Assembly: GCA_963814875.1 (NCBI GenBank)
Contig: CAWFFJ010000011.1
Coordinates: 1-37,166 of the forward strand
DNA from: CAVSIS01 sp963814875
Lineage (GTDB): Bacteria; Acidobacteriota; Thermoanaerobaculia; Thermoanaerobaculales; Sulfomarinibacteraceae
Direction: 5' to 3'
DNA length: 37,166 nucleotides
The notes under the pieces: model-generated
Seen by the model: only the letters and a program-made list of their open reading frames with translations
Databases searched by the model: none
What the model was told of the DNA's origin: nothing
Translations under genes and position numbers: made by a program
Shown here: in pieces, positions 6,061 through 14,198 of the stretch
Numbering within the stretch: the first letter of the stretch is position 1
Layout of the letters: every line of letters starts with the position of its first letter

Positions 6061-6751
6061 CGTCGCGGGCGCAGTTGTCCTCGCCGTCGGCTGCCGTAGC
6101 GCAGCGCCCCCGCCGGTGATCATCCCAGCCGACCGCCTGACCGAGGGGATCGCCAGCCTGTCGCGTCCACTGACCGCCGACCTCGGCGCGCTGTACCGCC
6201 TGCGCGTCGGAAGCACCGGCGGCCTCCGGCTGTCGGTCCTCACCGCAGGTGGTGCGGGGCGGTTGACCGTCAGCGACCCGTTCGGCTCGTCCGTCTCGCT
6301 CGCTGCCTGGTCACCGACCGAGCCGGCGATGCTGTACGACCTCCGCGCCGGCTGCCGCCTGGCGGTGACCGACGTGTCGGCGGTGCTCGGGCTCGGCAGG
6401 CTGCCCCTGCCGCAGGCGGTTCGCCTGCTGGCGGGACGGCTCCCGACGCTGCCGGACGACACCGTCACCCCGATCCCGGGCGCCAATCAGGTCTTGGTCT
6501 CGGGCGTCGGCTGGAGCTGCCGCGTCGGCCTGGCCGAGGATCCGTGGCGGGTGGTCAGCGTCGCCGGCGGGAGCTGGGCCATCGAGCTCGACCGCCACAC
6601 CGGCGCTCTCCCCGGGCGGCTGGAGCTCCACCACGTCGACGGACGCAGCGCCGAGCTCAACCTGGTGCGGGTCGAGTGGGTGACTAACCGCCAGCTCCCG
6701 GCTGAGCCCGACCTGCCCGCCTGCCCCGAGCACGTCCCGGACCCGGCATGA
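6047..6751 (+). CDS. Outer-membrane lipoprotein, LolB-like
   Basis: 234 residues starting at the ATG at 6047, inside the end of the TPR gene. The N-terminus MRLTSVAGAVVLAVGC ends in a lipobox (LAVG before Cys16), so it should be a lipoprotein. The body is beta-rich with GRLTVSDPFGSSVSLAAW, LYDLRAGCRLAV and a later LPLPQAVRLLAGRLP, which follows the layout of LolB/DUF4292 proteins (lipid-binding half barrel, conserved Pro/Phe-Leu-Gly turn, then the 'lPl..L..ll.G.lP' helix). LolB accepts lipoproteins from LolA and inserts them in the outer membrane. Sequence resemblance is weak, but position between a TPR gene and ispE matches lolB in gammaproteobacteria. It overlaps ispE by ATGA. The function is inferred mainly from context. 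Confidence 0.6.
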   Translation: MRLTSVAGAVVLAVGCRSAAPPPVIIPADRLTEGIASLSRPLTADLGALYRLRVGSTGGLRLSVLTAGGAGRLTVSDPFGSSVSLAAWSPTEPAMLYDLRAGCRLAVTDVSAVLGLGRLPLPQAVRLLAGRLPTLPDDTVTPIPGANQVLVSGVGWSCRVGLAEDPWRVVSVAGGSWAIELDRHTGALPGRLELHHVDGRSAELNLVRVEWVTNRQLPAEPDLPACPEHVPDPA

Positions 6752-7644
6752 GCCGCCTCACCGTCCGCGTTCCGGCGAAGATCAACCTTCACCTCGAGGT
6801 CCTCGGGCGGCGTCCGGACGGCTTCCACGAGCTGCGAACGCTGTTGCAGAGCATCGACCTCGCGGACGAGCTCACCGCCGAGCCGGCACCGGACGGCGAG
6901 CTCATGCTCCAGGTGCGACCGCAGGAGGCCGCTCCGGCAGGTGACGACAACCTGGTCACGGCGACCGCGCGAGCGCTGTGGGCAGCATCCGGGCGACAGC
7001 CCGGGGCGAGCCTCTCGTTGGTGAAGCGTATTCCAGCCGGCGCAGGGCTCGGCGGCGGCTCGGCGGACGCGGCCGCCGCGCTGGTCCTGCTCGACCGGCT
7101 GTGGCGGCTCGAGCTCGGGCTCGAGCGCCTGCTCGAGCTGGCCGCCGGGATTGGCTCCGACGTCCCGTTCTTCCTCGTCGGCGGGCTCGCGCTCGGGGTC
7201 GGCCGCGGCTCGGAGGTCTACCCGCTGCCCGACCCGGCCACGCTCGGGTTGGTGCTGCTGACGCCGCGCCTTGTCGTCCCGACACCAGAGGTCTACCGGC
7301 GGCTCGACGCCCCGAGCGAGTGGCGCCCGGCCGACCCGACCGTCTATGCTTATCTTGCCGGGCTCATCGGCGGGCCGCCGTGGTCCCGGCTGCGAAACGA
7401 CCTCGAGCCGGTCGTGGTGGAGGGTTGGCCGGTGGTGGGCGAGGCTCTTGACAGGCTCAGCAGCCTCGGTGGCACGGTGCGCTGCGCCGTCACCGGCTCA
7501 GGATCGGCCGTCTACGCGCTGTTCGAGCGGCCCGGCTCGGCCACCGCGGCGGCCGAGTCGCTGGCTGGCGGCTGGCGCGTCCACGTCGGCCGCACCCTTG
7601 GACGGGACCGGGCACGGCTCGCGGTCGAGGAAATCCCATCGTAG
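6748..7644 (+). CDS. ispE: 4-diphosphocytidyl-2-C-methyl-D-erythritol kinase
   Basis: IspE phosphorylates CDP-methylerythritol with ATP, the fourth enzyme step of the methylerythritol phosphate route to isoprenoids. The 298-residue length fits the family. Visible GHMP-kinase motifs are VPAKINLHLEVLGRRPDGFH (substrate-binding start with Lys and Asn), IPAGAGLGGGSADAAAAL (the ATP-binding glycine loop, about residues 93-110), GSDVPFFL (about 131-138, containing the catalytic Asp) and the C-terminal AVTGSGSAVYALF glycine motif. The start ATG overlaps the stop of the lipoprotein gene (ATGA), so translation is likely coupled. The following spoVG is 11 bp away, so all four genes 4144-8051 probably form one transcript. 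Confidence 0.95.
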   Translation: MSRLTVRVPAKINLHLEVLGRRPDGFHELRTLLQSIDLADELTAEPAPDGELMLQVRPQEAAPAGDDNLVTATARALWAASGRQPGASLSLVKRIPAGAGLGGGSADAAAALVLLDRLWRLELGLERLLELAAGIGSDVPFFLVGGLALGVGRGSEVYPLPDPATLGLVLLTPRLVVPTPEVYRRLDAPSEWRPADPTVYAYLAGLIGGPPWSRLRNDLEPVVVEGWPVVGEALDRLSSLGGTVRCAVTGSGSAVYALFERPGSATAAAESLAGGWRVHVGRTLGRDRARLAVEEIPS

Positions 7645-7655
7645 GGAGGCAGAGT

Positions 7656-8051
7656 ATGGAAGTCACCGAGGTTCGCTTCAGCCCGTCAAAGGGCGGCAAG
7701 GTCCGGGCCTTCGCCAGCATCGTGTTGGACGACTGCTTCATGGTCAACGACCTGCGCGTGATGGAAGGGCGGGAAGGCCAGCTCTACGTGACCATGCCCG
7801 CACGTAAGGGCCGTAACGGACAGCTCCGCGACATCGCCCATCCGCTCAACGCCGACATCCGCAAGGTCATCGAAGACCGCGTGCTGGATGAGTTCTCCAC
7901 CGCCGAGGCGAGCTTGGCAGTGCCCACACGCGACGATCGAGAGGGGGGCCGCAAGGACCGCCAATCGCCGGTCTCGCGCCTCACCACGAGGCTCTTCTCC
8001 GAGGAGTACTGGACCGCCGAACCGTCCTCGAACGACCACGACATCGACTGA
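7656..8051 (+). CDS. spoVG: SpoVG family nucleic-acid-binding regulator
   Basis: 131 residues. The first 90 match SpoVG well: MEVTEVRF at the start, ASIVLDDCFMVNDLRVMEG, LYVTMPARKGRNGQLRDIAH and PLNADIRKVIEDRVLDEF. The rest is a variable basic tail. SpoVG is a small dimeric protein that binds DNA and RNA and regulates gene expression; despite its name it is widespread in non-sporulating bacteria. A GGGAGG ribosome-binding site precedes the ATG. The gene is near ispE in Bacillus as well (the purR-spoVG region), so the neighbourhood is conserved across phyla. Its targets in this organism cannot be read from the sequence. Confidence 0.93.
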   Translation: MEVTEVRFSPSKGGKVRAFASIVLDDCFMVNDLRVMEGREGQLYVTMPARKGRNGQLRDIAHPLNADIRKVIEDRVLDEFSTAEASLAVPTRDDREGGRKDRQSPVSRLTTRLFSEEYWTAEPSSNDHDID

Positions 8052-8256
8052 AGTTCTTCCGGCTCCTGGCCGGACCGGGCAGCTACTTCGCAGAAAGCCG
8101 CGGAGGGGCAGTTGACGAGCCACCGCACGCTCTGCGAGCATGAGCCGAGTGGTTGTCGAACAGAGCGGGACGTCCCCAGTCGCCCGAGGCGCGGCTCACA
8201 GCCGTGGTCGACGCGGTGACCGAGGGTCCCGCGCCGTGACAGCAAAGGAGATCGCC

Positions 8257-8919
8257 ATGCGTCGTTCGACCCTCTGCGCTGCGTGCTGCCTCGTCCTGGC
8301 CGGTCTCGTCGCGCTGCCTTCGGCAGCCGCGGCCGGCGAGTCGTTCTGGCGGGTCCGCGCCATCTACATCTCGCCCAACGACAGCTCGACCCTGATCGGC
8401 GACACCGGCAGCCAGGTCTCCGTGGACTCCGCGGTGGCGCCGGAGATCGACTTCACCTGGATGCTCGAACGTCACTGGGGCATCGAGCTCGTGCTCGCCA
8501 CCGCCCGCCACGACCTCGCGGCCAAGGGCGGCGCCCTGGACGGAGCCGACCTCGGCAGCGTCTGGCTGCTCCCGCCGACGGTGACGGTGCAGTATCACTT
8601 CCTGCCCGGCGGAGCCGCCCGCCCCTACCTCGGGGTCGGCGTGACGCTCGCCACGTTCTACAAGTATGAAACCAGCCAGACCCTGCGCGACCTCGGGGTC
8701 TCGAATCTCGACTTCAGCGACGGGCTCAACGTCGCTGCCCAGCTCGGGATCGACATCGACGTGAGCCCCAACTGGTTCCTCAACCTCGACCTCAAGTACA
8801 TCAAGGCGTCCACCAACGTCGAGATCAAGCTCGCAGGCGCCCCCGGCGGCACCCTCGACACGGTCGGGGTCGACATCGACCCCTGGATCGCCGGGATCGG
8901 CATCGGCCACCGCTTCTGA
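8257..8919 (+). CDS. OmpW family outer-membrane protein
   Basis: 220 residues with a signal peptide (MRRSTLCAACCLVLAGLVAL, cleavage near Ala-Ala-Ala-Gly) and an eight-strand barrel pattern. Typical OmpW marks are WRVRAIYISPND right after the signal, ALDGADLGSVWLLPPTVTVQ, ARPYLGVGVTLATFY, NLDLKYIKA and the C-terminal IGIGHRF ending in phenylalanine, the signal for outer-membrane assembly. OmpW proteins form narrow hydrophobic channels. The ATG at 8257 is favoured by AAAGGAG upstream and by the signal peptide; the frame is open further upstream without coding signs. A truncated paralogue lies at 15730-16134. The 205-bp gap before it (8052-8256) shows only a weak TTGACG box and a 5-bp GC hairpin. 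Confidence 0.92.
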   Translation: MRRSTLCAACCLVLAGLVALPSAAAAGESFWRVRAIYISPNDSSTLIGDTGSQVSVDSAVAPEIDFTWMLERHWGIELVLATARHDLAAKGGALDGADLGSVWLLPPTVTVQYHFLPGGAARPYLGVGVTLATFYKYETSQTLRDLGVSNLDFSDGLNVAAQLGIDIDVSPNWFLNLDLKYIKASTNVEIKLAGAPGGTLDTVGVDIDPWIAGIGIGHRF

Positions 8920-8964
8920 GGCCGGCCGGCCAGACGCTCGGCGGCGGCGCGAGCGGTCGCTGAC

Positions 8965-9846
8965 GTGGAGGACCGCCCCCGCGCCGCCGCGCTGATGCTC
9001 GCCTCGTCCGCGTCGTTCGCGGCGATGGCCGCCTTCGTCAAGCTGGCACCCGCCGTGCCGTTGTTCGAGAAGGTCCTGTTCCGCAACCTCGTCACCTTGT
9101 TCGTGGCCGGCGCGCTCGTGCGCCGCAACCGTCGGCCGCTGCTCGGCCGGCCGGGCAACCTCAGGTGGCTGCTGCTGCGCTCGGTGCTCGGCATCGGCGG
9201 CGTCGCATGCTACTTCTACGCCGTCGACCACCTCCTCCTCGCCGACGCCTCCATGCTCACCAAGCTCTCGCCATTCGTGACCACGGTGATCGCCGCGGCC
9301 GCGCTCGGCGAGGCGATCACGGCCCGCACCGCGGTCGCGCTCGCGGCGGGCTTCGCCGGCGGGCTGCTGGTGATCAAGCCTCGCTTCGACCTCGAGGTGC
9401 TGCCGGCGCTGGTCGGGGCGGGCTCCGCCCTGTTCGCGGGCGGCGCCTACGCGGTGGTCCGCTTCCTGCGCGACCGGGAGCCGCCGGAGACTATCGTGTT
9501 CGTGTTCTCTCTCGTCTCCGTGGTCGGGCTGTTCCCGGTGGTGGTGCCGAACTTCACGCTGCCCTCGGCGGTTGACGCGGCCTGGTTGGTCGGCATCGGG
9601 CTCGCCGCCGCGGGCGGTCAGTTCGGGCTCACCGCCGCTTTTCGCCACGCCCCGGCGGCCGAGGTTTCGCTGATCAGCTACAGCCTGATTGTGTTCTCGG
9701 CGCTGATCGGGTGGCTGTTCTGGCGCGAGGTGCCGGATGCGGCGAGCCTGCTCGGTGGCGCGATGATCATCATCTCGGGCGCCGTGGTGGTGCTGCGCGG
9801 ACGGACGCCTGTGGCGCCTACCGGAGGCACCCCGGGCGGTGGGTAG
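8965..9846 (+). CDS. EamA/DMT-family transporter
   Basis: 293 residues with ten predicted membrane segments arranged as two homologous five-helix halves, the layout of EamA drug/metabolite transporters. The first half starts LMLASSASFAAMAAFVKLA and contains VLFRNLVTLFVAGAL and ACYFYAVDHLLLADASML; the second repeats the pattern from VGAGSALFAGGAYAVVRFL to LIGWLFWREVPDAASLLGGA. Substrates in this family are metabolites or amino acids and cannot be predicted here. The GTG start at 8965 is 45 bp after the ompW stop, so a shared transcript is possible. No strong Shine-Dalgarno is seen before the GTG. Confidence 0.9.
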   Translation: MEDRPRAAALMLASSASFAAMAAFVKLAPAVPLFEKVLFRNLVTLFVAGALVRRNRRPLLGRPGNLRWLLLRSVLGIGGVACYFYAVDHLLLADASMLTKLSPFVTTVIAAAALGEAITARTAVALAAGFAGGLLVIKPRFDLEVLPALVGAGSALFAGGAYAVVRFLRDREPPETIVFVFSLVSVVGLFPVVVPNFTLPSAVDAAWLVGIGLAAAGGQFGLTAAFRHAPAAEVSLISYSLIVFSALIGWLFWREVPDAASLLGGAMIIISGAVVVLRGRTPVAPTGGTPGGG

Positions 9847-9909
9847 AGGCCGAGGGGGACGCCCGCCGAAGGCCCGGCGCACGGCTGCCGATCGATGAGC
9901 CCTTTGACA

Positions 9910-9928
9910 CGACGAGCGCAGCTCGTCG
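9910..9928. terminator. Hairpin between convergent genes
   Basis: CGACGAGC-GCA-GCTCGTCG is a perfect 8-bp stem with a three-base loop, flanked by CTTT on the left and AAAG on the right. It lies between the convergent EamA and pentapeptide genes and could terminate both. Confidence 0.5.
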
Positions 9929-10007
9929 AAAGCAGCCTGCGGTGCAGAGGCCCGGCAAGACGTTCCACCATCCTGACCGCCATGACGGGCCTCTGCGCCG
10001 CAGGGTG

Positions 10008-11447
10008 CTAGCGGTGGCGGCGCTTGCGCGTCGCCTCGCGCTTGCGGACGAGGTCCGCGACCTCGCGAACCCGCTTTCGCTCCCGCGCCTCGCGCATCTT
10101 CTCTGTTTTCGACTGAAAGCGCCTGAAGAGCTGACTGATGCGCAGCAGCAGCAGCCACTGCAGCTTGGCGGGTGGCAGCTTGGTCCTCCGGATGCGGGCG
10201 CCCCAGATCCGGGCCCCCTCCAGATTGGCCTTGGTGAAGTCGGCGTTGCGCAGATCCGCCCACCGGAGGTCGGCGCCTTCGAGGTCGATACCGACCCCGT
10301 CGGTGAAGCGGAAGTCGGCTCCGATCAGCTTCGCGGCGCGCGCGGTCACCAGGATCATGTTGGTGCCGGAGAGGTCGGCACCCTGAGCCTCGACCTCCGA
10401 CAGGTCGGCCTGCTTGAGGCTCGCGTGGCGCAGCTTCGCGTCGGCCAGCTTCGCGTGGCTCAGGTTGGCACCCTCGAGGTTGGCGTGCTGGAAGTCCGCC
10501 TCCTCGAGGTTGGCCTCCCGGAAGTCCACACTGCGCAGCTCGCAGTTGGTGAACACGGCCTTGCGCAGGTCGGCGGTCGCGAACGACAGGCGGCCGAGGG
10601 TCGGCGACCGGAAGTCGACCTTGACGAGCAGCGCGCCGGCGAGCACACAGCCGTCGAGGACGGCGTGGAGCAGGCTGGCCTCGCGCAGGTCGGCTCGGGA
10701 CAGGTTGGTCCGGACGAAGCGCGCCTTTTCGAGGTTGGCGTGGCCGAAGGTCGCCCCCTCGCACTGGGCCTCGTCGAAGACCGCTTCCACCAGCGAGCAC
10801 TCGTAGAGGTTCGTGCCTCGCATGGAAGCGCCGGAGAAGTTGGCGTGGTCAAGCTTCGAGCCGCGCAGCTGGGCGTTGTCGGCGACGGCGCCCGAGAAGT
10901 CGGCGCTCTCCATCGCCAGCTGAACCAGCTCGACGCCCTCCAGCACCGCCGAGCTCGCCCTGACGCCGCGCATGACCGTGCCGGAGAACCGCGCACCCCG
11001 CAGCGACGCGCCCGAGAGGTCCGCCCCGGTCAGGTCGGCGTAGTCAAGCACGGCACTTTCGAGCTGCGACTGGCTGAGGTCCGCTCCCCGCAGCATCGCC
11101 CGCGTCAGGATCGCTCCACGAAAGCTCGCGCCACGCAGCGAGGCACGGGTGAGGTCGAGCAGGGACATGTCGAGGAAGTTGAGCTGCACCCAGTCCAGCC
11201 GGGCGCCCTTGAGCGAGGCACCGCCCAGCGAGCTGCCTTCGAGCACGGCCCGGGTGAGGTCCGCACCTTCGAGGTTCGCCCCCGAAAGGTCGGCGCCACG
11301 CATGTGGGCCTTGCTCAGGTCGAGGCCCGCGAGATCTGCGTCGGCGAGCGGTGCGTCGATGAGGTCGGGCGAGATCCCGGGGTGGGCGGCTCGCCACTCG
11401 TTCCACTGGCCCGCGCGCAGACGGGCAAGGTGGTCGGGGTTGGCCAT
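10008..11447 (-). CDS. Large pentapeptide-repeat protein
   Basis: 479 residues, of which about 40-400 are pentapeptide repeats of the A(D/N)LXX type (ADLSGANLEGADLTRAVLEG and many more), expected to form a long right-handed quadrilateral beta helix. The N-terminus GQWNEWRAAHPGISPDLIDA is the usual cap seen in other multi-repeat members. The last 70 residues are different: a short hydrophobic LQWLLLLRISQLFRRF and then a strongly basic helix rich in Arg, Lys and Glu. No signal peptide is seen, so it should be cytoplasmic. Known members include DNA-mimicking gyrase protectors, but those are about 200 residues; no such role can be claimed. An AATAAT box six bases before the ATG and the lack of a Shine-Dalgarno suggest a leaderless mRNA. 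Confidence 0.9.
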   Translation of the reverse strand: MANPDHLARLRAGQWNEWRAAHPGISPDLIDAPLADADLAGLDLSKAHMRGADLSGANLEGADLTRAVLEGSSLGGASLKGARLDWVQLNFLDMSLLDLTRASLRGASFRGAILTRAMLRGADLSQSQLESAVLDYADLTGADLSGASLRGARFSGTVMRGVRASSAVLEGVELVQLAMESADFSGAVADNAQLRGSKLDHANFSGASMRGTNLYECSLVEAVFDEAQCEGATFGHANLEKARFVRTNLSRADLREASLLHAVLDGCVLAGALLVKVDFRSPTLGRLSFATADLRKAVFTNCELRSVDFREANLEEADFQHANLEGANLSHAKLADAKLRHASLKQADLSEVEAQGADLSGTNMILVTARAAKLIGADFRFTDGVGIDLEGADLRWADLRNADFTKANLEGARIWGARIRRTKLPPAKLQWLLLLRISQLFRRFQSKTEKMREARERKRVREVADLVRKREATRKRRHR

Positions 11448-11452
11448 GCCGG

Positions 11453-11459
11453 TATTATT
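11453..11459. promoter_or_regulatory. Overlapping divergent -10 elements
   Basis: TATTATT reads as TATTAT on the plus strand (30 bp before the protease GTG) and as AATAAT on the minus strand, preceded by TGG (extended -10) and six bases before the pentapeptide ATG. It is the only A/T-rich spot in the 41-bp intergenic region, so both genes probably start here and may compete for polymerase. Confidence 0.5.
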
Positions 11460-11488
11460 CCAGAGTCGAGCGGAGAGGGGGAAACGCT

Positions 11489-13666
11489 GTGCGCGAGAAA
11501 GTCGTCGCCGTCATGCTGCTGGCCGCGTGCGGAGCGCCGGCGACGTCGGCCGCTCCGTCGACCTGTCTGCCGAGGCTCCTCGTCCCCGCCCCCGACCGGC
11601 CCGCGCCGGCCGCCGCGGCCGGACCACGGGTGGTGCGATTCGCGGGCCCGACCACAGCCGCCGCGGCCGCATCCATCGAGGCCCACGGCGGGCGTGTGCT
11701 CGCCGTCCTGGGCGACGGCGCCCTGTTGGTCGACGGGCCACCCGAGGCCATCCCGGGCACGGACCATGGGCTCGCGACGCTGGCCTGGACGGCCCGCCAG
11801 GCGGTGCTGCCGGCCCTCGCCTCGCTCGATCAGAGCGCTGCCACGCAGTTTCGCGGCGGGGTTCCCGTGGCGATGGCTGTGTCGCGACCCGAGCTCCTCG
11901 GCCCCGCCGTGGTCCAACTGCTGGGCGCGGGCGCGACGCTGGCCTGGACCCGCCCGAACGGCCGGCTCGCCGAGCTCGGCGTGCGCGTGCCGGCGGCGCG
12001 CCTCGCGGCGGCTCGCACTGCCCTGGCCGATGTCGCCGGCCTGGTCTGGGCGGACGTGCTGCCCGGGGCACGACTTGCCAACGACGCCTCGGCCTGGCAG
12101 TGCCAGAGCGGGCTGCCGAACGTCTTGCCGATGGACCTCGCGGGCCTCGACGGCTCGGGCCAGGTGATCGCGGTGATCGACACCGGCCTGGACGCCGACA
12201 ACTGCTACTTCGCGGACCCCGAGCACGGTCTACCCGCGATCAACGGCCCTGACGGCACGGCCGTCTCCCCCGCACACCGCAAGGTTGTGGCGGTCGACTT
12301 CCTGTGGGACTTCGACTGGCCCGACCCGGGCCCTGGGCACTGGGACGACGCGGGCCACGGCACCCACGTCGCCGGCAGCGCCGCTGGTGACGGCGGAGTC
12401 TACGGTGTGCGCGACGGACTCGACGGCATGGCCCTGGCGGCGCGGCTGGTCATCCAGGACGGCGGCGCCCGCACCGACGACTGTGCCGACCTTCCCGGCC
12501 TCGGCTGCCCGCTGATCCCGCTCGGCCCGGTGCTCGAGCAGGCTCGCGCCCAGGGCGCCCGCCTCCACACCAACTCCTGGGGCGACGAGGAGAACATCAC
12601 CCCCTACAACCGCTACACGGAGCGCACCGCGGACGTTGACCGCTTCGTGTGGGAGCACCGCGACGCGGTGGTCCTGTTCGCCGCCGGCAACGCGGGCGCC
12701 AGCGGCCCGGACACTGTCGGCTCGCCCGCCACCGGCAAGAATGTGATCGCGGTCGGCGCGACCGTCCACGGCGACGTCAATCCGCCCTGCGTCGCCTTTT
12801 TCTCCTCTCGGGGCTGGACCCACGACGGGCGCATCAAGCCGGATGTCGTCGCACCAGGCACCGACGTGCGCTCCGCGCGCTCGGATGCCAACGTGACCAC
12901 CGGCAACTGCGACGTCCGATCCGCGAGCGGAACCTCGATGGCGACCCCGACCGCGGCCGGGCTGGTCGCCCTGGTGCGTCAGTTCTTCGTCGAGGGCCGC
13001 GCTCCCGACGGCAGCCCGCAATCCGATCGCGGCTTCGAGCCCTCCTCAGCGCTGGTGCGGGCGACGCTCGTCGCCTCGGCGATCGACCTCTCCGGGCTCG
13101 GATGCAGCGGCGTCGCGCCGGTCCCGTCGCGAGACCAGGGCTGGGGCCTGGTCCGACTCGACACCGCGCTGCCCGTCGCGAGCGCGACCTGGCGCCTCGT
13201 GGTTCGCGACGAGGGCCGGCTCTTTGCGGGAGCCGAGGACGCGGCGTTTGTCGAGCCCTTCGGCCTCGCAGCCCAGGGTCCCCTCAAGGTCGTACTCGCG
13301 TGGACCGACCCCCCGTCGAGCGCCGCCGCCGCGGTCAACCTGGTCAACGACCTCGACCTGACCGTCACCGGCCCCGACGGAACCTTCCTCGGCAACGTCT
13401 TCGCAAACGGCGTCTCGGTGACGGGAGGCGAGCCGGACCGGCTCAACAACCTCGAGGTGGTGTGGCTGCCGGCGGCGGGCCCGGGGACCTGGACCGTCCG
13501 GGTTGCGCCGCATGCGATCCTCTTCGGCCGCCAGCCCTTCGCGCTCGTGATCACTGGCGAGGTCGCCGGCGCCCCGCCCCGCCGCCCGAGCGGCCGGATC
13601 GACGCACGGGACAAACCACGGAGACTCAGCGCGGGCGCTGCCCGCAAGCCAAGAGCGCCACAGTAG
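11489..13666 (+). CDS. Secreted subtilisin-like serine protease (S8)
   Basis: 725 residues. After a short signal-like N-terminus (VVAVMLLAACGAPATSAA) comes a pro-region of about 200 residues. The catalytic domain has the S8 triad: Asp in IAVIDTGLD (near 232), His in GHGTHVAGSAAGDGG (near 291) and Ser in SASGTSMATPTAAG (near 481), with the oxyanion Asn in FAAGNAGASGPD. Long inserts between His and Asn (TDDCADLPGLGCPLIPLG) are seen in kumamolysin/KP-43-like proteases with a C-terminal jelly-roll, and here a P-domain-like beta sandwich follows (about 565-695, ending GTWTVRVAPHAILFGRQPF). The start is GTG with GGAGAGGGG upstream. The last 18 residues or so and the stop codon are encoded by a dispersed repeat (13615-13655), so the native C-terminus was probably altered. 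Confidence 0.93.
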   Translation: MREKVVAVMLLAACGAPATSAAPSTCLPRLLVPAPDRPAPAAAAGPRVVRFAGPTTAAAAASIEAHGGRVLAVLGDGALLVDGPPEAIPGTDHGLATLAWTARQAVLPALASLDQSAATQFRGGVPVAMAVSRPELLGPAVVQLLGAGATLAWTRPNGRLAELGVRVPAARLAAARTALADVAGLVWADVLPGARLANDASAWQCQSGLPNVLPMDLAGLDGSGQVIAVIDTGLDADNCYFADPEHGLPAINGPDGTAVSPAHRKVVAVDFLWDFDWPDPGPGHWDDAGHGTHVAGSAAGDGGVYGVRDGLDGMALAARLVIQDGGARTDDCADLPGLGCPLIPLGPVLEQARAQGARLHTNSWGDEENITPYNRYTERTADVDRFVWEHRDAVVLFAAGNAGASGPDTVGSPATGKNVIAVGATVHGDVNPPCVAFFSSRGWTHDGRIKPDVVAPGTDVRSARSDANVTTGNCDVRSASGTSMATPTAAGLVALVRQFFVEGRAPDGSPQSDRGFEPSSALVRATLVASAIDLSGLGCSGVAPVPSRDQGWGLVRLDTALPVASATWRLVVRDEGRLFAGAEDAAFVEPFGLAAQGPLKVVLAWTDPPSSAAAAVNLVNDLDLTVTGPDGTFLGNVFANGVSVTGGEPDRLNNLEVVWLPAAGPGTWTVRVAPHAILFGRQPFALVITGEVAGAPPRRPSGRIDARDKPRRLSAGAARKPRAPQ
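13615..13655 (+). repeat. Dispersed repeat A, copy forming the protease 3' end
   Basis: ACCACGGAG at 13615 and the 31-bp segment 13625-13655 (CTCAGCGCGGGCGCTGCCCG...) match 28142-28190, where the 31-bp part differs at only two positions. The unit contains a GCGGGC-GCCCGC hairpin. It lies in frame at the end of the protease gene and supplies its last residues. Confidence 0.7.
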
Positions 13667-14119
13667 GTCAGGCCGCAGAGCCGGTGTTTCCGTCGCTGGT
13701 CCGCGGGGATCGGGCGGCCGAATCCGGGATCGGGCGGCGGGCAGCCGGCGGCGGGGTCGGGTTCGGAGTTCGAGCCGGCAGCGCCCGGACGTCACGATTC
13801 CGGCTCCCCGCGCCCTGCCGCCAGCAGCCTGATCCTGGACCCGAACGCTGGGGCGGGAGCAGCTGGGCCGAACGCCAGGGGGTGGTGGGCCGAATCTGGG
13901 GTCGCGCAGCGGGCGGCGGGGAGCTGGCAGCGGGCGGCGGGATCGGGGTCCAGGTGCCCCATGTGGCCGGGCTGTCTGGACGGGGAGAGTGCTGGCTCAG
14001 CTGGAGTGAGTAGGCGGCCGGCTGGTCACCGGCGAGGTTGCCAGCGCCCCGCCCCGAAGGCCGAGCGCTCGCGTCGCGAGCGACGCTGGCGCCGTGAAGG
14101 GTCAAGAGAAAAGCGTTAA

Positions 14120-14147
14120 GCGATAGGAGACACGCTCTCCTGATCGC
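14120..14147. terminator. Hairpin downstream of the aldehyde dehydrogenase
   Basis: GCGATAGGAGA pairs with TCTCCTGATCGC (one bulged base) around the loop CACGC. It lies about 50 bp past the aldehyde dehydrogenase stop on the minus strand and could terminate it. No strong T-tract is present, so it may equally be a repeat unit. Confidence 0.4.
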
Positions 14148-14166
14148 CCTGCCCTCTCCCCGTTCG

Positions 14167-14194
14167 CTTCACCCTTCACCCTTAACCCTTGACC
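14167..14194. repeat. Four tandem 7-bp units CTT(C/A/G)ACC
   Basis: CTTCACC, CTTCACC, CTTAACC and CTTGACC follow one another without spacing. A related inverted word (GTGAAGGGTCAAG) lies at 14094-14106. It is directly downstream of the aldehyde dehydrogenase stop codon. Confidence 0.7.
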
Positions 14195-14198
14195 CCTA

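Larger units (their letters stand above)
13667..14198. other. Gene-free repeat-rich region between convergent genes
   Basis: No ORF with coding character is seen. The left part is low-complexity G/C with GGGATCGGGCGGC at 13706-13718 and 13726-13738 (20-bp period) and related words to about 13950. In the middle lies the hairpin CGCTCGC-GTC-GCGAGCG (14066-14082), enclosed by GCCAGCG (14040-14046) and CGCTGGC (14084-14090). The right part holds a hairpin and 7-bp tandem repeats listed separately. It resembles an island of accumulated intergenic repeats. Confidence 0.6.

Noticed and set aside
8083..10800. A 905-codon open frame on the minus strand across ompW, eamA and half of the pentapeptide gene
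   Set aside because: It is antisense to clearly recognisable genes; GC-rich DNA with third-position bias leaves such shadow frames. Composition is low-complexity Arg/Gly/Pro/Ala.
10008..11447. Qnr-like quinolone resistance protein
   Set aside because: Much longer than Qnr/MfpA proteins, with a basic C-terminal tail; pentapeptide repeats alone do not show gyrase binding.
14167..14194. Tandem units as a CRISPR array or telomere-like repeat
   Set aside because: Units are 7 bp without spacers; no cas gene is near. They are simple intergenic repeats.
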